From: Pyxicephalus adspersus
Lineage: Eukaryota; Chordata; Amphibia; Anura; Pyxicephalidae
Length of the DNA: 64,000 bases
Assembly: GCF_032062135.1 (NCBI RefSeq)
Contig: NC_092859.1
Coordinates: 33,403,275-33,467,274, forward strand
Direction of reading: 5' to 3'
Both the position numbers and the translations under genes were made by a program. Numbering within the stretch: the first letter of the stretch is position 1; each line of letters begins with the position of its first letter. The notes under the pieces were generated by a model. The model ran no database searches, was not told where the DNA came from, and saw only the letters and a list, made by a program, of their open reading frames with translations. Below, piece after piece: positions 25,512 through 36,815 of this stretch.

Positions 25512-25830
25512 ATTATTATTATACAGTGCTATCATATTATGCAGTGCTGTACAAAGTCGTGTCACTAACTGTCCCTCAAAGGAGCTCACAATCTAATGTC
25601 CCTACTATAGTCATATGTGGTTAATGTAGTCTAAGGTCAATTTTTAGGGGGAAGACAATTAGCTTAACTGCATGTTTTTGGGATGTGGGAGGAAACCGGA
25701 GTACCCGGAGGAAACCCACGCAGACACAGGCAGAACCTGCAAACTCCATGCAGATAGTGTCCTGGGTGGGATTCAAACCCATGACCTAATGCTGCAAAGG
25801 CGTGCTAACCCCTGAGCCACCATCCTGCCC
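25512..25830 (-). mobile_element. tRNA-derived SINE, near full length, inverted
   Basis: Reverse-oriented copy of the element at 20497-20815. On the minus strand the A box reads TGGCTCAGGGGTTAGC and the B box GGGTTTGAATCC, closer to consensus than in the plus-strand copy. The plus-strand left end (CAGTGCTATCATATTATGC) is the 3' tail, preceded by a TATTATTATTATA run. It looks younger than the other copy because its pol III boxes are better preserved. Confidence 0.82.
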
Positions 25831-25842
25831 ATACTTATGTTT

Positions 25843-25865
25843 TATATATATATATATATATATAT
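25843..25865. repeat. Short TA microsatellite
   Basis: About 11 TA units just outside the 5' end of the inverted SINE. Confidence 0.85.
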
Positions 25866-28362
25866 TTATATTAAAATCATGGTTGTAAGGGGAAGCAATC
25901 AAAATAATAACATGGAAGTTTCCATAGCTGACTTGTTTTAAAGGGACATGCTCCAGCGCCATCATCCAGGCCCCTCCTTCACCAACTCCGAAAAAAAATG
26001 CATTTAACAATGAAGAATATACATGTGCTAGTCCTGTGTCAGTGTTTACTATTCCAATTTTGTATTAATATATTTGTATGCAGCAACCAATCAGAAGCTG
26101 TCCTTTTTTCCTAAATATTATGAAACCTGGTTGGTCCACAGTTTTAAAGCAAGAGTAAGGGTGGCAGCTTCTTGACGTGGCAAATTCTGTTCAACTGAAC
26201 CAGAAGCCAAATTACTAATCACACATGTAAATGAAAACAGTAAACCCAAACACACATTTTGTCACCAAAGAAATTCTATGACAATGGACAAATATTGTGA
26301 ACTCCATAGAGCACCTTATCCTCACGAACACCTGTACCAAAAAAGTAGAATCTATCATTTTGCCCATTCAAAAGACAGATCCAGTAAAAACTCTCATATT
26401 TTGCACTATCCTGAGAAAGGAGTTGGTTTTTGGCCCCTGCATCCTGCGAGGAAGAGTAGAGGGTGCCATGGCCCACAAAACACAGAATATTTCAAAGGGA
26501 TATTTTCCTAATAGGAAAAATTACAGACTCCTTTTTATATCAGTTTTATCATATAAAATTGCATGACCCCCTCAGAACTAACCAGAGTATCATTTGAACT
26601 TTTGCAATGGGGTGGTTTTCCTAAAGCCGTGAAGGCTGTTGACTTAACAATATGAATGAAGGGAAGAGAGAAAAAAATCTGATTAGGTGATTGAACACAA
26701 CTTGATCTTTATTACATAACCCAGCAAACATTTATAAAAAAAATAAATAGTATAAAGTCAAAAAAAAAAAGTTTTGTCTATAAATGCAGAAAAAATATTG
26801 GTTTCCCATTTCATTATTTTATATATCTTTTAATCCAATCAGAATGTATTAAATGTTAATGTTTCTTAATTCCATTTTCCAGGTGAAATGTATTTTAACC
26901 ACTAATATTACTAGAGAGGGAAATAGTGGTGGAGCTACCCACAACCCACAAGAAAAGTTTAAAGCTCACGGTACATGCATAAAGTCAGATTGCACTTCCT
27001 AATTAACTTCATTAATATCATTACATATTTCATATACAATTCCTATTTTGTTTGACCCCAACAGTAAAATGCAAAAAATGTGTGCACTCAATGTAGTACA
27101 AAGTCACCAAGGGTAAACAATGGTGGGTACCTGCATTCAATTTTACAGATATAGAAGTACTAAAGATAGTTTTTTTGGGTTTCCGGCAATTTTAACCGAT
27201 TTCTAACATCTTGGAATTGAACAAATGTTCGAAAGTTGATGTCTAAAACCAAGAAATCTACTATGCATAAGATCAATTGTCAACCTGAATTTGATTGATT
27301 GAACTTGGCTATAAATTAACAGACTCAATACAGGTTACTAAAAATATAACAATATGAACAGTGAAACAATTCGAGGCAAAATTGATCCATTCTCCTTGTT
27401 GTTGACCGTAACCGCTAATTTCTGCATTTGGATTTAGATTCCAACTCGACTGAAAGAGGTTGAAATTGCCAGAAAATTGCCCCATGTATAGCCTGCCTAA
27501 TATCATCACAGTAAACACAACCCATAGAACAAAATCAGAAGTAAACCAGCTGTAAAAAATATTATGTTTATTTATTATTTCTTTAAATAACAAGCAATTT
27601 GTCAAGTGCACGTTCAGGTCTACAAAGACATTTGAGCGCATTTGAAAAAGGTACGACATTTCATCAGACGTTTAACTTTTAGATCTGCATGCCTAGGCTA
27701 TGTGACTTTATCCCTGTACTTCAAACAAAGGGTTAACCAGATGAGCTGAATTACAATGAGAAAAGCATCATACACACGCTTCAGACTACATTTCGTTTCG
27801 TACCCTTCAGCCTTTTCCAAAAAAGTAAAAAAAAATAAAAAAGTACAAAATATAATAAACAATAAAGACAGAAAATAAAAGAAAACATGCAGCCAGTTTT
27901 GTACCCATGCAAAAGCCCATACATAATGTGTGGGAACTCCGAAATCCCATATATTCCAGGTTGTCTATTGGGCTTTATTTGTTGTTTACCACCTTTCTAG
28001 TTTCACAGCTGACAACATTTTGTGTTTATGTCAGATATATAGTATACACATCTTGTTTAAAGGTAATCAAATTCATATTTACTTTTACACTGTGTTTTGT
28101 ACTTCACATGGAAGCTTTATGCCCTCTTATGGTTTACCATACGGTTTTATCTTATGGTTGTGAGAATGGTTTGGACACCCTTGCTCATGACATGTTTTTT
28201 TAGTTTTCTAAGTGAGACACAACTTGTGCAGGGAACACATTAAACACTGAATGTTTAAATTAAATCAACTGAAAATGCTAAATTTTGTTACACTTTGGTT
28301 TGGAATCCCTAGCAATAAGAATGACACTCACCAAAACATTATTACTTAACCTTACTGTTTAA
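25866..28362. other. Intergenic sequence, no gene seen
   Basis: Contains a 116-codon minus-strand frame (27309-27659) that I could not match to any family. It has no start or splice context that favours coding. Otherwise AT-rich non-coding sequence. Confidence 0.5.
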
Positions 28363-28595
28363 CTCTGCCATTTCCAACAAAAAGGAACCTTTAAAGTAAC
28401 TGGCAACTCCTGCTATAATTATTATATCCACAGCTCACAGTACATTAGTATGTTGGTCAGTAGGAAGAATGCCTCTTACATTGCTGGCCAGTGGGAAGAA
28501 TGTCACATTTACAGACTTGGCCTGGAAGGCATAAATAGCTCATTGCTCAAGGAACCCCTAACAACCTTTGGAGAAACCCTAGTTAAGAAACAACG
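28363..28595 (-). mobile_element. hAT-like MITE, copy 2
   Basis: Shares with copy 3 (in inverse) the stretches TATATCCACAGCTCA, CCAGTGGGAAGAATGTCAC and CAAGGAACCCCTAACAACC. The ends are decayed, but GTTTAA lies just outside both ends, compatible with an old 8-bp target duplication. Same orientation as the copy at 1468-1717. Non-coding. Confidence 0.65.
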
Positions 28596-29584
28596 GTTTA
28601 AATTGCAACATTTACACCCTCCCGAACATTTAGACTTACCACCCTAGGTCAGTTGTCAAATGTAGCCTACCTTCCTCCATTTCTATATATATATATATAT
28701 ATGTTTACTATATATATGATTACTCTACTGGCTTCTTCACTCAATATACTTATATGCAGTTCAGTCCCATTGCTCATTGACTTCCATTGTACCTGTAGAC
28801 AGAATTCTAGGGGGCTGAACTGTTCAGGAGTAAACACTGCTACATCACTGCTACATCAGCTGTAGGAAACACATGTTTAAAAGTTTTCTTACCCTTTAAC
28901 AATAGCCTTACCTTACCTAACACCAAAATATAACATTTAGGCAACCCTTTCCATTTTACATAGTTCACAGAATCTGCTACCAAATATAAAATATTCAGTT
29001 TATAAAAACTTTGCTCTAGTTGGGCCACAGAGACCCAATTATCCTGCACTGAAATTGTTATCCTGCTGCTTGTATAATATGAAAAAGGTAAAACAAGGGT
29101 ATCAACCAAAGCCCACACATGAAAGACACATCTACCTTTCCTGTAACATTCCTGTGTCAGCTCTGGAAAATAGGCTGGGTAATAAGATAAAAAAGGGCTT
29201 GGGTAATGACTTTGGCAATCATATTAAGTTACTACATTGTTAAAATCTTTGAAAAATAGAAAAAATCACTTGTACAAACCCCCCTAAAACCTAAACATCA
29301 AGTCCAGTTATCTCCGCACCAATGAAAATCCAGACTTATTTCACTGGATGTAAAACTCAATGCTGTGGAACCTAGGTTCTATGATGAAAAATACTTTTCC
29401 CAGTAGCCAAAATTTCAACAACCAAACATTTCTATAACAGTTTTCTATAGCAAATTAGCCAGCATATACTAATACACAAAACAACAAACTGTAACTGTTT
29501 CTGATAGATAGCTTTACCTGCAGACTTTATGCAAGTCCAACATTCTCCTGGGGTATACACTACATACAGATTTCCGCAATCGGC
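28596..29584. other. Intergenic sequence, no gene seen
   Basis: Non-coding, with a short TA tract at about 28685-28702. Nothing else recognised. Confidence 0.5.
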
Positions 29585-29692
29585 ATCATTAGATTGTAAG
29601 CTCCTTTGAGGGACAGCTAGTGATATGACAATGGACTTTGTAAAGTGCTGCTTAATATTTTGGCGCTAGATAAATGTTGGCTTATATTAATA
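29585..29692 (+). mobile_element. SINE 3' tail fragment
   Basis: Begins TTAGATTGTAAGCTCCTTTG and continues through GGACTTTGTAAAGTGCTGC to TTTTGGCGCTAGATAAATG, which is the 3' third of the SINE at 20497-20815. The tRNA-derived head is missing, as expected for a 5'-truncated retroposed copy. Confidence 0.75.
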
Positions 29693-30708
29693 AAAGGCAG
29701 TTCTTTAAAGGAAATGTCAATACCAATTTTTTTATTCCTAATTTAAATGATTTCCCATTTCTGTTTACATTAACCCTAAAGAAGTAGCCATTTCAGAACA
29801 TTAAATGTGTCAGATATGTTGAAAGCCTTTTGAACAAATAAAAGACAGCTCATTCCCATTTGGTACTCCCACACCTAAAGTAGCTCATGGTTCAATATGA
29901 AGCATGTCCAAATAAAGCCGATCCATCTTTAATCCTCAAATTATTCATAAAACCTATATTAGTAGGATTAAAAAAATAAACACATTTCTTCTCATGTACT
30001 TCTAGGCAACACCCTAGGTTACATAGTCTATGGCTACCAAGAAAGCCACTGCTGTGGGTTTTCATGTTATAGAATGTTATATATAGCATATATAGCAGAA
30101 AGTCCACAATTTTCAATTATACAGACCTTAGCTGAAAGACACTAAGACACTCAGCAGCATAAAAGCACTGCTAAGCATGAATTATAACTGGCAATGCTCT
30201 CATGTACATTTAAATTTGCAAGCTGGATACGCATTTATTATTTTAATGCTTAGACGTTGATATGCTTTTTTTGAAAAATACACTAATCTCTTTCTTGTAC
30301 CCACCAAAAAACATTTAAAGATTTAGAATCTTTCTTTTTTTTTTTTTGTTTCCTGTAAAGCTTGTGTTTCCATTGGAAAAAAATAAACATATTTTGACTA
30401 GGGGTGCCCAAACATTTTCTCACAATATTATTTATTTAGGTTTAAAAAACATAAAGGGGGGAAATGCCTGAATTAGCTCATAAATGCAAATATAAATGTT
30501 GGCAAAGCATATATTTTATTTTTATTTCTTTCGAAACTTTGAAGCAATATAATTTTATGAGCATTTTATCCTAAATGCATATCTGTTTTCAAGAATTATG
30601 GACCGATAAGTTACGTTCTTCATTTAGGTGTAAAAGATTTTCATCCTTTAAACAAAACACTGATAATATTAGGTGCTAGTGATATAAACATTTTAGGATT
30701 AAATGCTG

Positions 30709-30716
<8 letters not shown>
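29693..30716. other. Intergenic sequence, no gene seen
   Basis: AT-rich non-coding sequence. Could include the distal KCNA1 3' UTR or downstream flank, but nothing in the sequence decides this. Confidence 0.45.

Positions 30717-30780
<64 letters not shown>
30717..30780. repeat. (TA)27(TG)5 compound microsatellite
   Basis: Uninterrupted TA repeats from 30717 to 30770 followed by TG to 30780. Confidence 0.97.
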
Positions 30781-30781
<1 letters not shown>

Positions 30782-32599
30782 TTTCCATTAAAGTTCCTAA
30801 ACTACTAGCAGGTCTTAAATCCGATACCATCCAGAAAACTCTAAACAGCACCAAAACTTTTGGTGTTCAGCCATGCAAACTTTTAACTATTGTTCCCTCA
30901 ATACAATGTGCAGTCTAACAGATGGAGGCAGTTCTTCCAGAGATAAAGTCTTTGGGGGTGTCTAGTTAGAATGCACAGCTGCCCCTAGCCTGAGTGTAGT
31001 TTACAAACTTTAATGAAAAAGGTTTACTGTAATTCAGCAGCCCAATTTCAGACATAAATTATTGTGCTGATCTTAGTCACTTCTTCTTTTAAATCCCTTA
31101 AAAATAACTGATGGATGAAATGTCCACTTTGCACAAATGTTTTTAGGTTAAAAAGAAGGAAATCACAGGAGAGGTGAAAGCTTTTAAAACCATTACCCTA
31201 TTTTCCTGGCAAATCTTGTCCTGTAATGCAGTGCAGGAAGACATGAAACGTATTAAACGGTAGCTGTGAACCACATATGCCAAATATGCATATACAGGCT
31301 TTAAATCTATCACCCTCATCCAATGGGATTTGTTTGGCTTTTGCCTGTTACGATTTTAAATTGTAAACACAATGCAATGTAGACACCTCTGAACCATATC
31401 TTTGGGCCCAATGCTCTAATTATATATATTTAATATTATTTACAAAGTATACCAATTTTACAATGTTGGGATAACCCTAATGCACTGCATATCATAATAA
31501 CCTTTTCTCTAAAGACACTATACTAAGTATTATTTTGTTTCAGGGTATAAACACATTTCCAATACCCATGGCATTGTGCGTCTAAAATAGTAACATTCTG
31601 CAGCATTGCATTGCATATGTATTGGTGGGTATTCTTACAAAGAACAGAAAGAAAAAAACTAACCGGACAATGACCAAACAGAAAATAAAATGAAAAATAA
31701 CAAAGTTGTAGCTTGTTAAGTGCATAAACTTTTCTCATAGTTTGAAAGATGATTTTCTTCATATAGCACATATGTAATATAAAAAGCTTTTTAGCTGCTA
31801 AACAAATAAAAAGCATTATAAATACAAATGCTCTTTCGGGATAATATACATCCAAGCATACTGGCCCTGCTCTGTACATTAGAGATTTTTTTTCTTTATG
31901 GGGGCACAAGGGGAGATCATACCCCTAGGGATTTATATGAAGTTATCAAGACTTTTTTTAACACAGTACAGTTCCTGTACATCTTAGCTCTAGTCACGGA
32001 GGCACTTTCAGCAAAGTCGGTGAAGGAAGGATAAAGGCACTAGCAACTATGTAGATGAGGCTTGGGAAACCTTCAGTTTTCTAGTCATTGAGGATGGACA
32101 ACTCCTAGCAACTTTTGCTACAAAGAACATCAATTCTCAACAACAAGAGAACAACAGGGCTTTCCGGGATTCATTCCTTCTGTAGGCAAAGCATGCTGGA
32201 ATTTGTCTTTCCTTACCAGCTGGAGAGCCACAGGTAACCCATTCCTGATCTCAATCGTTCTCCTCTCTAGAACAATAACATTTCTAGAGCCGTAGAAAAA
32301 AGTCTATGGATGTTAAATGATGAGAGGCTAAGAACATGGTCTGCAGTTTTTAATGCATACTGTAATGGTAAAATTACATTCTGAGACTGCAGCAAAATGC
32401 ATGCATCTGAACCAGTTCAGTAAATCTACTCAATTCAATTTTTTTTTATCTTAGGTATCACTACATACTATCCTTTCCGACTTTTATCAAAATCTCCCTT
32501 GTATTTTTACATTTTTGTTTTTATTTGTTATGCCTGGAAAAAGTTAACATATTTCCCTGAGTCATACTTCAGGAAAATCAATAGGCCCTTATATTCCAA
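30781..32599. other. Intergenic or distal KCNA1 3' UTR
   Basis: AT-rich, without ORFs of note (the 128-codon minus frame at 31523-31909 has no domain). Several TTTATT strings on the plus strand (AATAAA on the minus strand) occur here and further down to about 30500, so a KCNA1 poly(A) site could lie in or beyond this stretch. Confidence 0.4.
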
Positions 32600-32621
32600 C
32601 TGGCTCCTATTCCATTAAGAA

Positions 32622-32629
32622 CTTTTTGC
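32622..32629 (-). promoter_or_regulatory. Candidate miR-129-5p target site in 3' UTR
   Basis: The plus strand reads CTTTTTGC, so the mRNA-sense strand reads GCAAAAAG, complementary to bases 1-8 of miR-129-5p. Repression of Kv1.1 mRNA by miR-129 has been reported in mammalian neurons. Whether this site is equivalent is unknown, and a match this short occurs by chance. Confidence 0.3.
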
Positions 32630-33251
32630 TTTTTTTTATTTTTTTTTTGTATTTTTTTCTTCTTTTTTTTAATACTGATATCATGCATAAATTTACTTCG
32701 AATTACACCTTAGTCAAATAGGCCATAATGCTGAATACTTGAACATGCGTGGTCTTCTAAGAAAAGATTATTGTCCCCATTTGACTTGCTATGCGTTTAC
32801 ATACAGTACTGCAAATTACTAATTTAAAGTTTCTTTTTTTTTATTTTTTCCAGAAATTAGGAGTGCACTTTTGGTGAATGCAAATGATAATAACTGAAAT
32901 AAATTTAAAATAATAAATAACATTAAAAATAAAAATGATTTAAGTTCATCCTTTGTTTTGCCAGAAAGGGGCACAGCATCTCGCACTGCAAGCTGTCGCA
33001 AACCCCTTTGGAAGACAAAGTGATATAATTAGGAATTTAAAAAATAATACTAATAAAAAGAAAAATAAAACTTATCCCCCGTATTTTTTGAGGTAACATT
33101 TCAAGCATGCGAGATTATCAAATAAATACAACTGGTATCAAATTGAAAAACATGCTTATGATTAATACCATTGTGCTGTCTTGCAACGAGGATGATGAGG
33201 GAGGAGAGGCATAAAGAGAAGAGGGGTAGTTGCATCCAAGTTTTGTGAACC

Positions 33252-33288
33252 AAAGAAAAAGAAAAAAAGGAAAAAAAGAAAAAAAAAA
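33252..33288 (-). promoter_or_regulatory. U-rich tract in presumed 3' UTR
   Basis: The plus strand is almost all A with single G interruptions, giving a U-rich run in the KCNA1 mRNA about 700 bases after the stop codon. Hu-family proteins bind such runs. No direct evidence of use here. Confidence 0.35.
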
Positions 33289-33995
33289 GTCGAACTCATC
33301 TGCATTTAAGAAAGAAAAACTCTAGCAGCAATTGCAGATGTCTGTCCATTTTGTTTTCCATTTAAATGTTTTTTATATATATTTATATATATATATGTCC
33401 CTCTCCTTTTAAGATGGAGCAAAGTCATGGATTGATTCCTAAGGTGCTTTATGGATCAGGTCATCATTTAAGTGCATATTAATTCACTGGACAGTAATAC
33501 ACTTCTTCAGGTCAAAAAAGAGCAAGTAATTGCATACTTCGTGTTAACTCCTTGGGTAAGGAGAACTTCCTTGGATGCTCAAAGCAACTGTCTTTCAAGA
33601 AAGCTACTGAAAAAAATCCATGCATATCTTTTAACCAATGGTTTTGTTCTGGAACTTTAGGATTGACAAGCAATGGGAAGAAAGTATTTGTAAGTTGCTG
33701 TCCTGTAGTACTTTGTTTATACCCCTTTATCTATGACCACTGTTTGGGAGACTTGTCCCTAAGACCAGTGGGAACGAAAACCAAAATGAAAAAAATCCCA
33801 TTTAAAAATAAAGGATAATTATCTTTCACGGATCCTGAAAGCTTCTGGGTTTGTTTTTTGTTTTGATCGCTGAGCACAAATTCGCAATGCAACAATGCAT
33901 TAACGATGGTAAAGCATTCAAAAGACTAGTTTTAAAGCATCTACGGAAAGTGGCAGAGCCAATGAGATCCTGCAGCTGTGGAAGGGGGCGTGGCT

Positions 33996-35465
33996 CTACA
34001 CATCTGTCAGTAGCTTGCTTTTGTTAACACAGTTCTGATTGGCTACGGTGCAGTTGCCAGTTCTCAGATTCGACTCTCTAAAATTATCTATGCTATTATT
34101 CAGATCTTCTTCGATCTCCATGTACTCAGATTTGCTCATAGTGGAAGAGCTGCGCCGACTCAGGTCACTGTCAGATGCTAAATTAGGATTGCTAACATGG
34201 AGTAACTGAGCCTGTTCTTCCCCTTCAGTTTCTCGGTGGTAAAAGTAGTTGAAGTTGGACACGATGACAGGTACAGGCAGGGCAATTGTCAGGACACCAG
34301 CAATGGCACACAAGGAGCCCACGATTTTGCCTCCAATTGTCACAGGGTACATGTCACCATAGCCCACAGTGGTCATGGATACCACCGCCCACCAGAAAGC
34401 ATCAGGGATACTGGTAAAATGAGAGTCATCCTCTTCTGCTTCAGCAAAGTACACTGCGCTGGAGAACAAGATGACCCCAATGAACAGAAAAAAGATTAGC
34501 AAACCTAGTTCTCTCATGCTAGCTTTTAAGGTCTGTCCCAAAATTTGGAGGCCCTTAGAATGTCTGGAGAGTTTGAAGATTCTAAAGACTCTTACCAGTC
34601 TGATGACCCTCAGGATGGCCAAAGAGGTTGCCTGTTCCCCTTTTTGGGGACCTTCTTGTTCGGCCATTTCAGTCCCCAAAGTGATAAAGTATGGTATGAT
34701 GGCCACTATGTCAATAATGTTCATAATGTTCTTAAAGAATTCTGCTTTGCTGGGACAAGCAAAGAACCTTACCACCAACTCAAAGGAAAACCAGATGATG
34801 CAAAGGGTCTCCACCACAAAAAAGGGATCCGTGAAGATGTTGGATTTGAAATAGACTGTACTGTTATTCACCTTCCGACTGAAGATCCGCTCATCCTTTA
34901 ATTCTGGCAAAGTCTCCAAGCAGAAGATGACAATGGAGATGAGGATCACCATGACAGAAACTATGGCAATGATCCTTGCTGGGCCTGAGCTCTCGGGGTA
35001 CTCAAACAGCAACCATACTTGACGCTGGAATTCTTTTTCTGGCAAAGGACGCTCCTCCTCCTTGATAAAGCCCTCATCCTCACGAAATTTTTCCATGGCT
35101 TCCTCCCCTAGTTCATAGAACTTGATCTCTTCAGAAAACATATCCAGGGGTACATTGACCGGCCTTCGAAGCCTGCCCCCAGACTGATAATAATACAGTA
35201 TGGCATCGAAACTAGGACGGTTGCGATCAAAAAAGTACTCATTCCTAAGAGGGTCGAAGTAGCGCATCCTTTTTTTGGGGTTTCCAAGCAAAGTGTTGGG
35301 GAACTGGGCAAGGGTCTTTAACTGGGTCTCAAATCGCAACCCAGCCACGTTGATAACCACCCTCTCACAGCACTCATGGTCATCGTGATCTGGTTGGTAG
35401 CTGTCTTGAGGGTGGCCTGGAAGGGCTGAAGTATCGTCCATGTTTTCTCCCGCTATCACGGTCAT
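33996..35465 (-). CDS. KCNA1: Kv1.1 voltage-gated potassium channel alpha subunit
   Basis: Encodes a complete 489-residue Shaker-type channel subunit that assembles as a tetramer in neuronal membranes and carries low-threshold delayed-rectifier K+ current. In order: N-terminal T1 tetramerisation domain (about 35-127, with [17 protein letters not shown]), S1 (about 164-183), S2 (about 217-236), S3 (about 245-263), S4 voltage sensor with R286, R289, R292, R295, K298 and R301, S5 (about 318-340), pore helix and TTVGYGD filter (365-371), S6 (about 382-405) with the PVP hinge (397-399), and C-terminal TDV PDZ ligand. Assigned to Kv1.1, not Kv1.2, by the MTV...GEN N terminus, ETLPELKDE after S1, Y373 after the filter (the TEA-sensing tyrosine), [22 protein letters not shown] and the [12 protein letters not shown] tail. 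Human Kv1.1 has 495 residues. The difference lies in the N terminus and S1-S2 linker. N200/N201 form N-glycosylation sequons; R437-S440 is a likely PKA site. The start has A at -3. The CDS has no intron, as in other KCNA genes. Confidence 0.98.
   Translation of the reverse strand: MTVIAGENMDDTSALPGHPQDSYQPDHDDHECCERVVINVAGLRFETQLKTLAQFPNTLLGNPKKRMRYFDPLRNEYFFDRNRPSFDAILYYYQSGGRLRRPVNVPLDMFSEEIKFYELGEEAMEKFREDEGFIKEEERPLPEKEFQRQVWLLFEYPESSGPARIIAIVSVMVILISIVIFCLETLPELKDERIFSRKVNNSTVYFKSNIFTDPFFVVETLCIIWFSFELVVRFFACPSKAEFFKNIMNIIDIVAIIPYFITLGTEMAEQEGPQKGEQATSLAILRVIRLVRVFRIFKLSRHSKGLQILGQTLKASMRELGLLIFFLFIGVILFSSAVYFAEAEEDDSHFTSIPDAFWWAVVSMTTVGYGDMYPVTIGGKIVGSLCAIAGVLTIALPVPVIVSNFNYFYHRETEGEEQAQLLHVSNPNLASDSDLSRRSSSTMSKSEYMEIEEDLNNSIDNFRESNLRTGNCTVANQNCVNKSKLLTDV
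34284..34286 (-). other. KCNA1: Ile394 codon, equivalent of the Kv1.1 RNA-editing site
   Basis: Codon ATT in S6 (V391-L392-T393-I394-A395-L396), six residues below human I400 in numbering, matching the six-residue length difference. In mammals ADAR2 edits the first base to inosine (Ile to Val), which speeds recovery from inactivation. The editable A is present here. Whether the required RNA hairpin forms was not tested. Confidence 0.6.
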
Positions 35466-35469
35466 TTTG

Positions 35470-35500
35470 CTGCAGGGGAGGAGGGGTAGGGGAGGGGATG
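35470..35500 (-). promoter_or_regulatory. Candidate 3' splice acceptor just before KCNA1 ATG
   Basis: On the minus strand a C/T run (CCCCTACCCCTCCTCCCCTGCAG in two parts) ends in CAG at 35470-35472, followed by CAAA and the ATG. A long pyrimidine tract ending in TGCAG is a textbook acceptor. If used, the coding exon begins at 35469 with only four bases of 5' UTR and the rest of the leader lies upstream. Known KCNA1 transcripts have upstream 5' UTR sequence. Exact exon structure in this species is inference. Confidence 0.55.
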
Positions 35501-36815
35501 CCGCTGGGGGTAACCACTTTGCTGCTGCAGCACCCTCCTTCTACCCCGTCCAGGGTCTTCAAGGCGAAACACAGTTGGGGGACGGAGGGATGCCAACTTC
35601 GATGCCCCCGTTACATCTACTACAACCCAAATCCCCCCTTGGGCCAGCCTAAATGTTGCAAAAAGAAATCTTCTCACGCCTTTCTGCTCTATTAAAGCAA
35701 GTCAGTTCTCTTCTCCGAATATTTCATTGCTGGGCTTGCTGTCACTCTTCCCCAGAAATGCTTGCAGGATGCTAAAGGCTTTGCCAACTCAGCAGATTTT
35801 TCTCCTCTTCCTCTCCCCTCCTTTTTATTTGCTTTCACAGTTAGGTAAACCGGATCATAACAGCAGTGCAGTAGAAGAAAGCTGCAAGAGGGAAAAAAAA
35901 AAGAAAAGAGGAAACACTAAAAAAAAGAGGAAAAATAGAAATTCAAGCACCCACAATGTGCAAAAAACACATACCCAGACATGCAGACTTTCTGGAGTGG
36001 AGGCAAGGCAAAACACTTCACATTCCAACACAAAGCACCAAGTTGAGGGAACTACACAAACAAATCACTCTACTGCAGTGCACAGGATGCAGTGTGGGAG
36101 CACAGGGAGGAGAATTGGGAAGGGGGGGAATAAGGCAAGTGCTGGTGTCTTACCTTGTTTGTGAGTAGCTGCAGCAGCATGGTAGGTACTGTGATAGCAG
36201 CATGGGAATGCGTCAAGCCTTGCAGCATTTGGAAAAAATCAAATAAAAAAATAAAAGGCGCATGCAGAGCTGTGTCCCTTAAATAAACAGATCGGTTTAC
36301 AGCAGCCAGCACAAGTCCTGCTGAAATATTCATACTGCATGCTATGGAAGGCTGCATAGAGAAGCCAGGGCTGCAACTCTTCCATTAAATAAAAAGATGA
36401 AAAATTCAATGTGTGCTTTAAATCCTCACTTATTCCAATGGGAGCCAGGAGAATCCAGGGAACTGCAGAGCAGCTGCATCACTAGCAGCAATGTGAGAAT
36501 ACATTAGGAGCAAACTAACCATTTATTGACGTTGCAGTATCAGCAGAAACCTGAGAGCGATTTGGTGCAGGAGAGAGCAGCAACATCCTCCCTGGCCATC
36601 ACACTCCAAATACTACATCCTAAAGGCTTTGTTTTCTGCCAAGGAAGGGAAAAACACAAGGCATATATATTTCTATGGGAATGGCCATAGAGACGCAATG
36701 CAGGCGGCATGCAATGTGAGCAGGCATGATAATGTGTACATGTGGGAGCCCATTCACGTGTGCCACAAAGAGCCCAGCTTTACCTGTCCCATGTCTCTGC
36801 ATAGCTGCCCATTGG
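35501..36815 (-). other. KCNA1 upstream region: putative 5' UTR intron and leader
   Basis: Sequence between the coding exon and the CpG-rich stretch. It contains a donor-like site at 36148-36156 and no plausible protein-coding frame on the minus strand; overlapping open frames of 60-145 codons on both strands lack domains. Likely transcribed as leader or intron of KCNA1. GC content rises steadily towards 36800. Confidence 0.4.
36148..36156 (-). promoter_or_regulatory. Candidate 5' splice donor for KCNA1 leader exon
   Basis: The minus strand reads AAG|GTAAGAC, a near-consensus donor with the intron starting at 36153. Paired with the acceptor at 35470 it would give an intron of 684 bases. Other donor-like strings (ACAG|GTAAAG near 36785, CCGG|GTAAGG near 37026) compete with it. 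Confidence 0.35.

Larger units (their letters stand above)
32600..33995 (-). other. KCNA1: Presumed proximal 3' UTR of KCNA1
   Basis: Sequence directly downstream of the KCNA1 stop codon on the minus strand. Mammalian KCNA1 mRNAs have long AT-rich 3' UTRs, and this stretch is AT-rich, free of recognisable transposons and rich in homopolymer runs. It holds a U-rich tract (33252-33288 in mRNA sense), a perfect match to the miR-129-5p seed (32622-32629) and AATAAA hexamers in mRNA sense near 32519 and 32636. The true end cannot be placed without transcript data. Confidence 0.5.

Noticed and set aside
27309..27659. 116-codon minus-strand frame with W, N and G-rich stretch
   Set aside because: I could not match it to a family. 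There is no splice, promoter or conservation evidence, and the length is within chance for 64 kb on six frames.
34236..34901. Plus-strand open frames of 87-127 codons opposite KCNA1
   Set aside because: They are antisense shadows of the highly constrained KCNA1 coding sequence and have no domain of their own.
33996..35465. Assignment to KCNA2 (Kv1.2)
   Set aside because: The overall similarity is high, but the N terminus, the ETLPELKDE linker, the tyrosine after the filter (GYGDMYP) and the C-terminal tail are those of Kv1.1.
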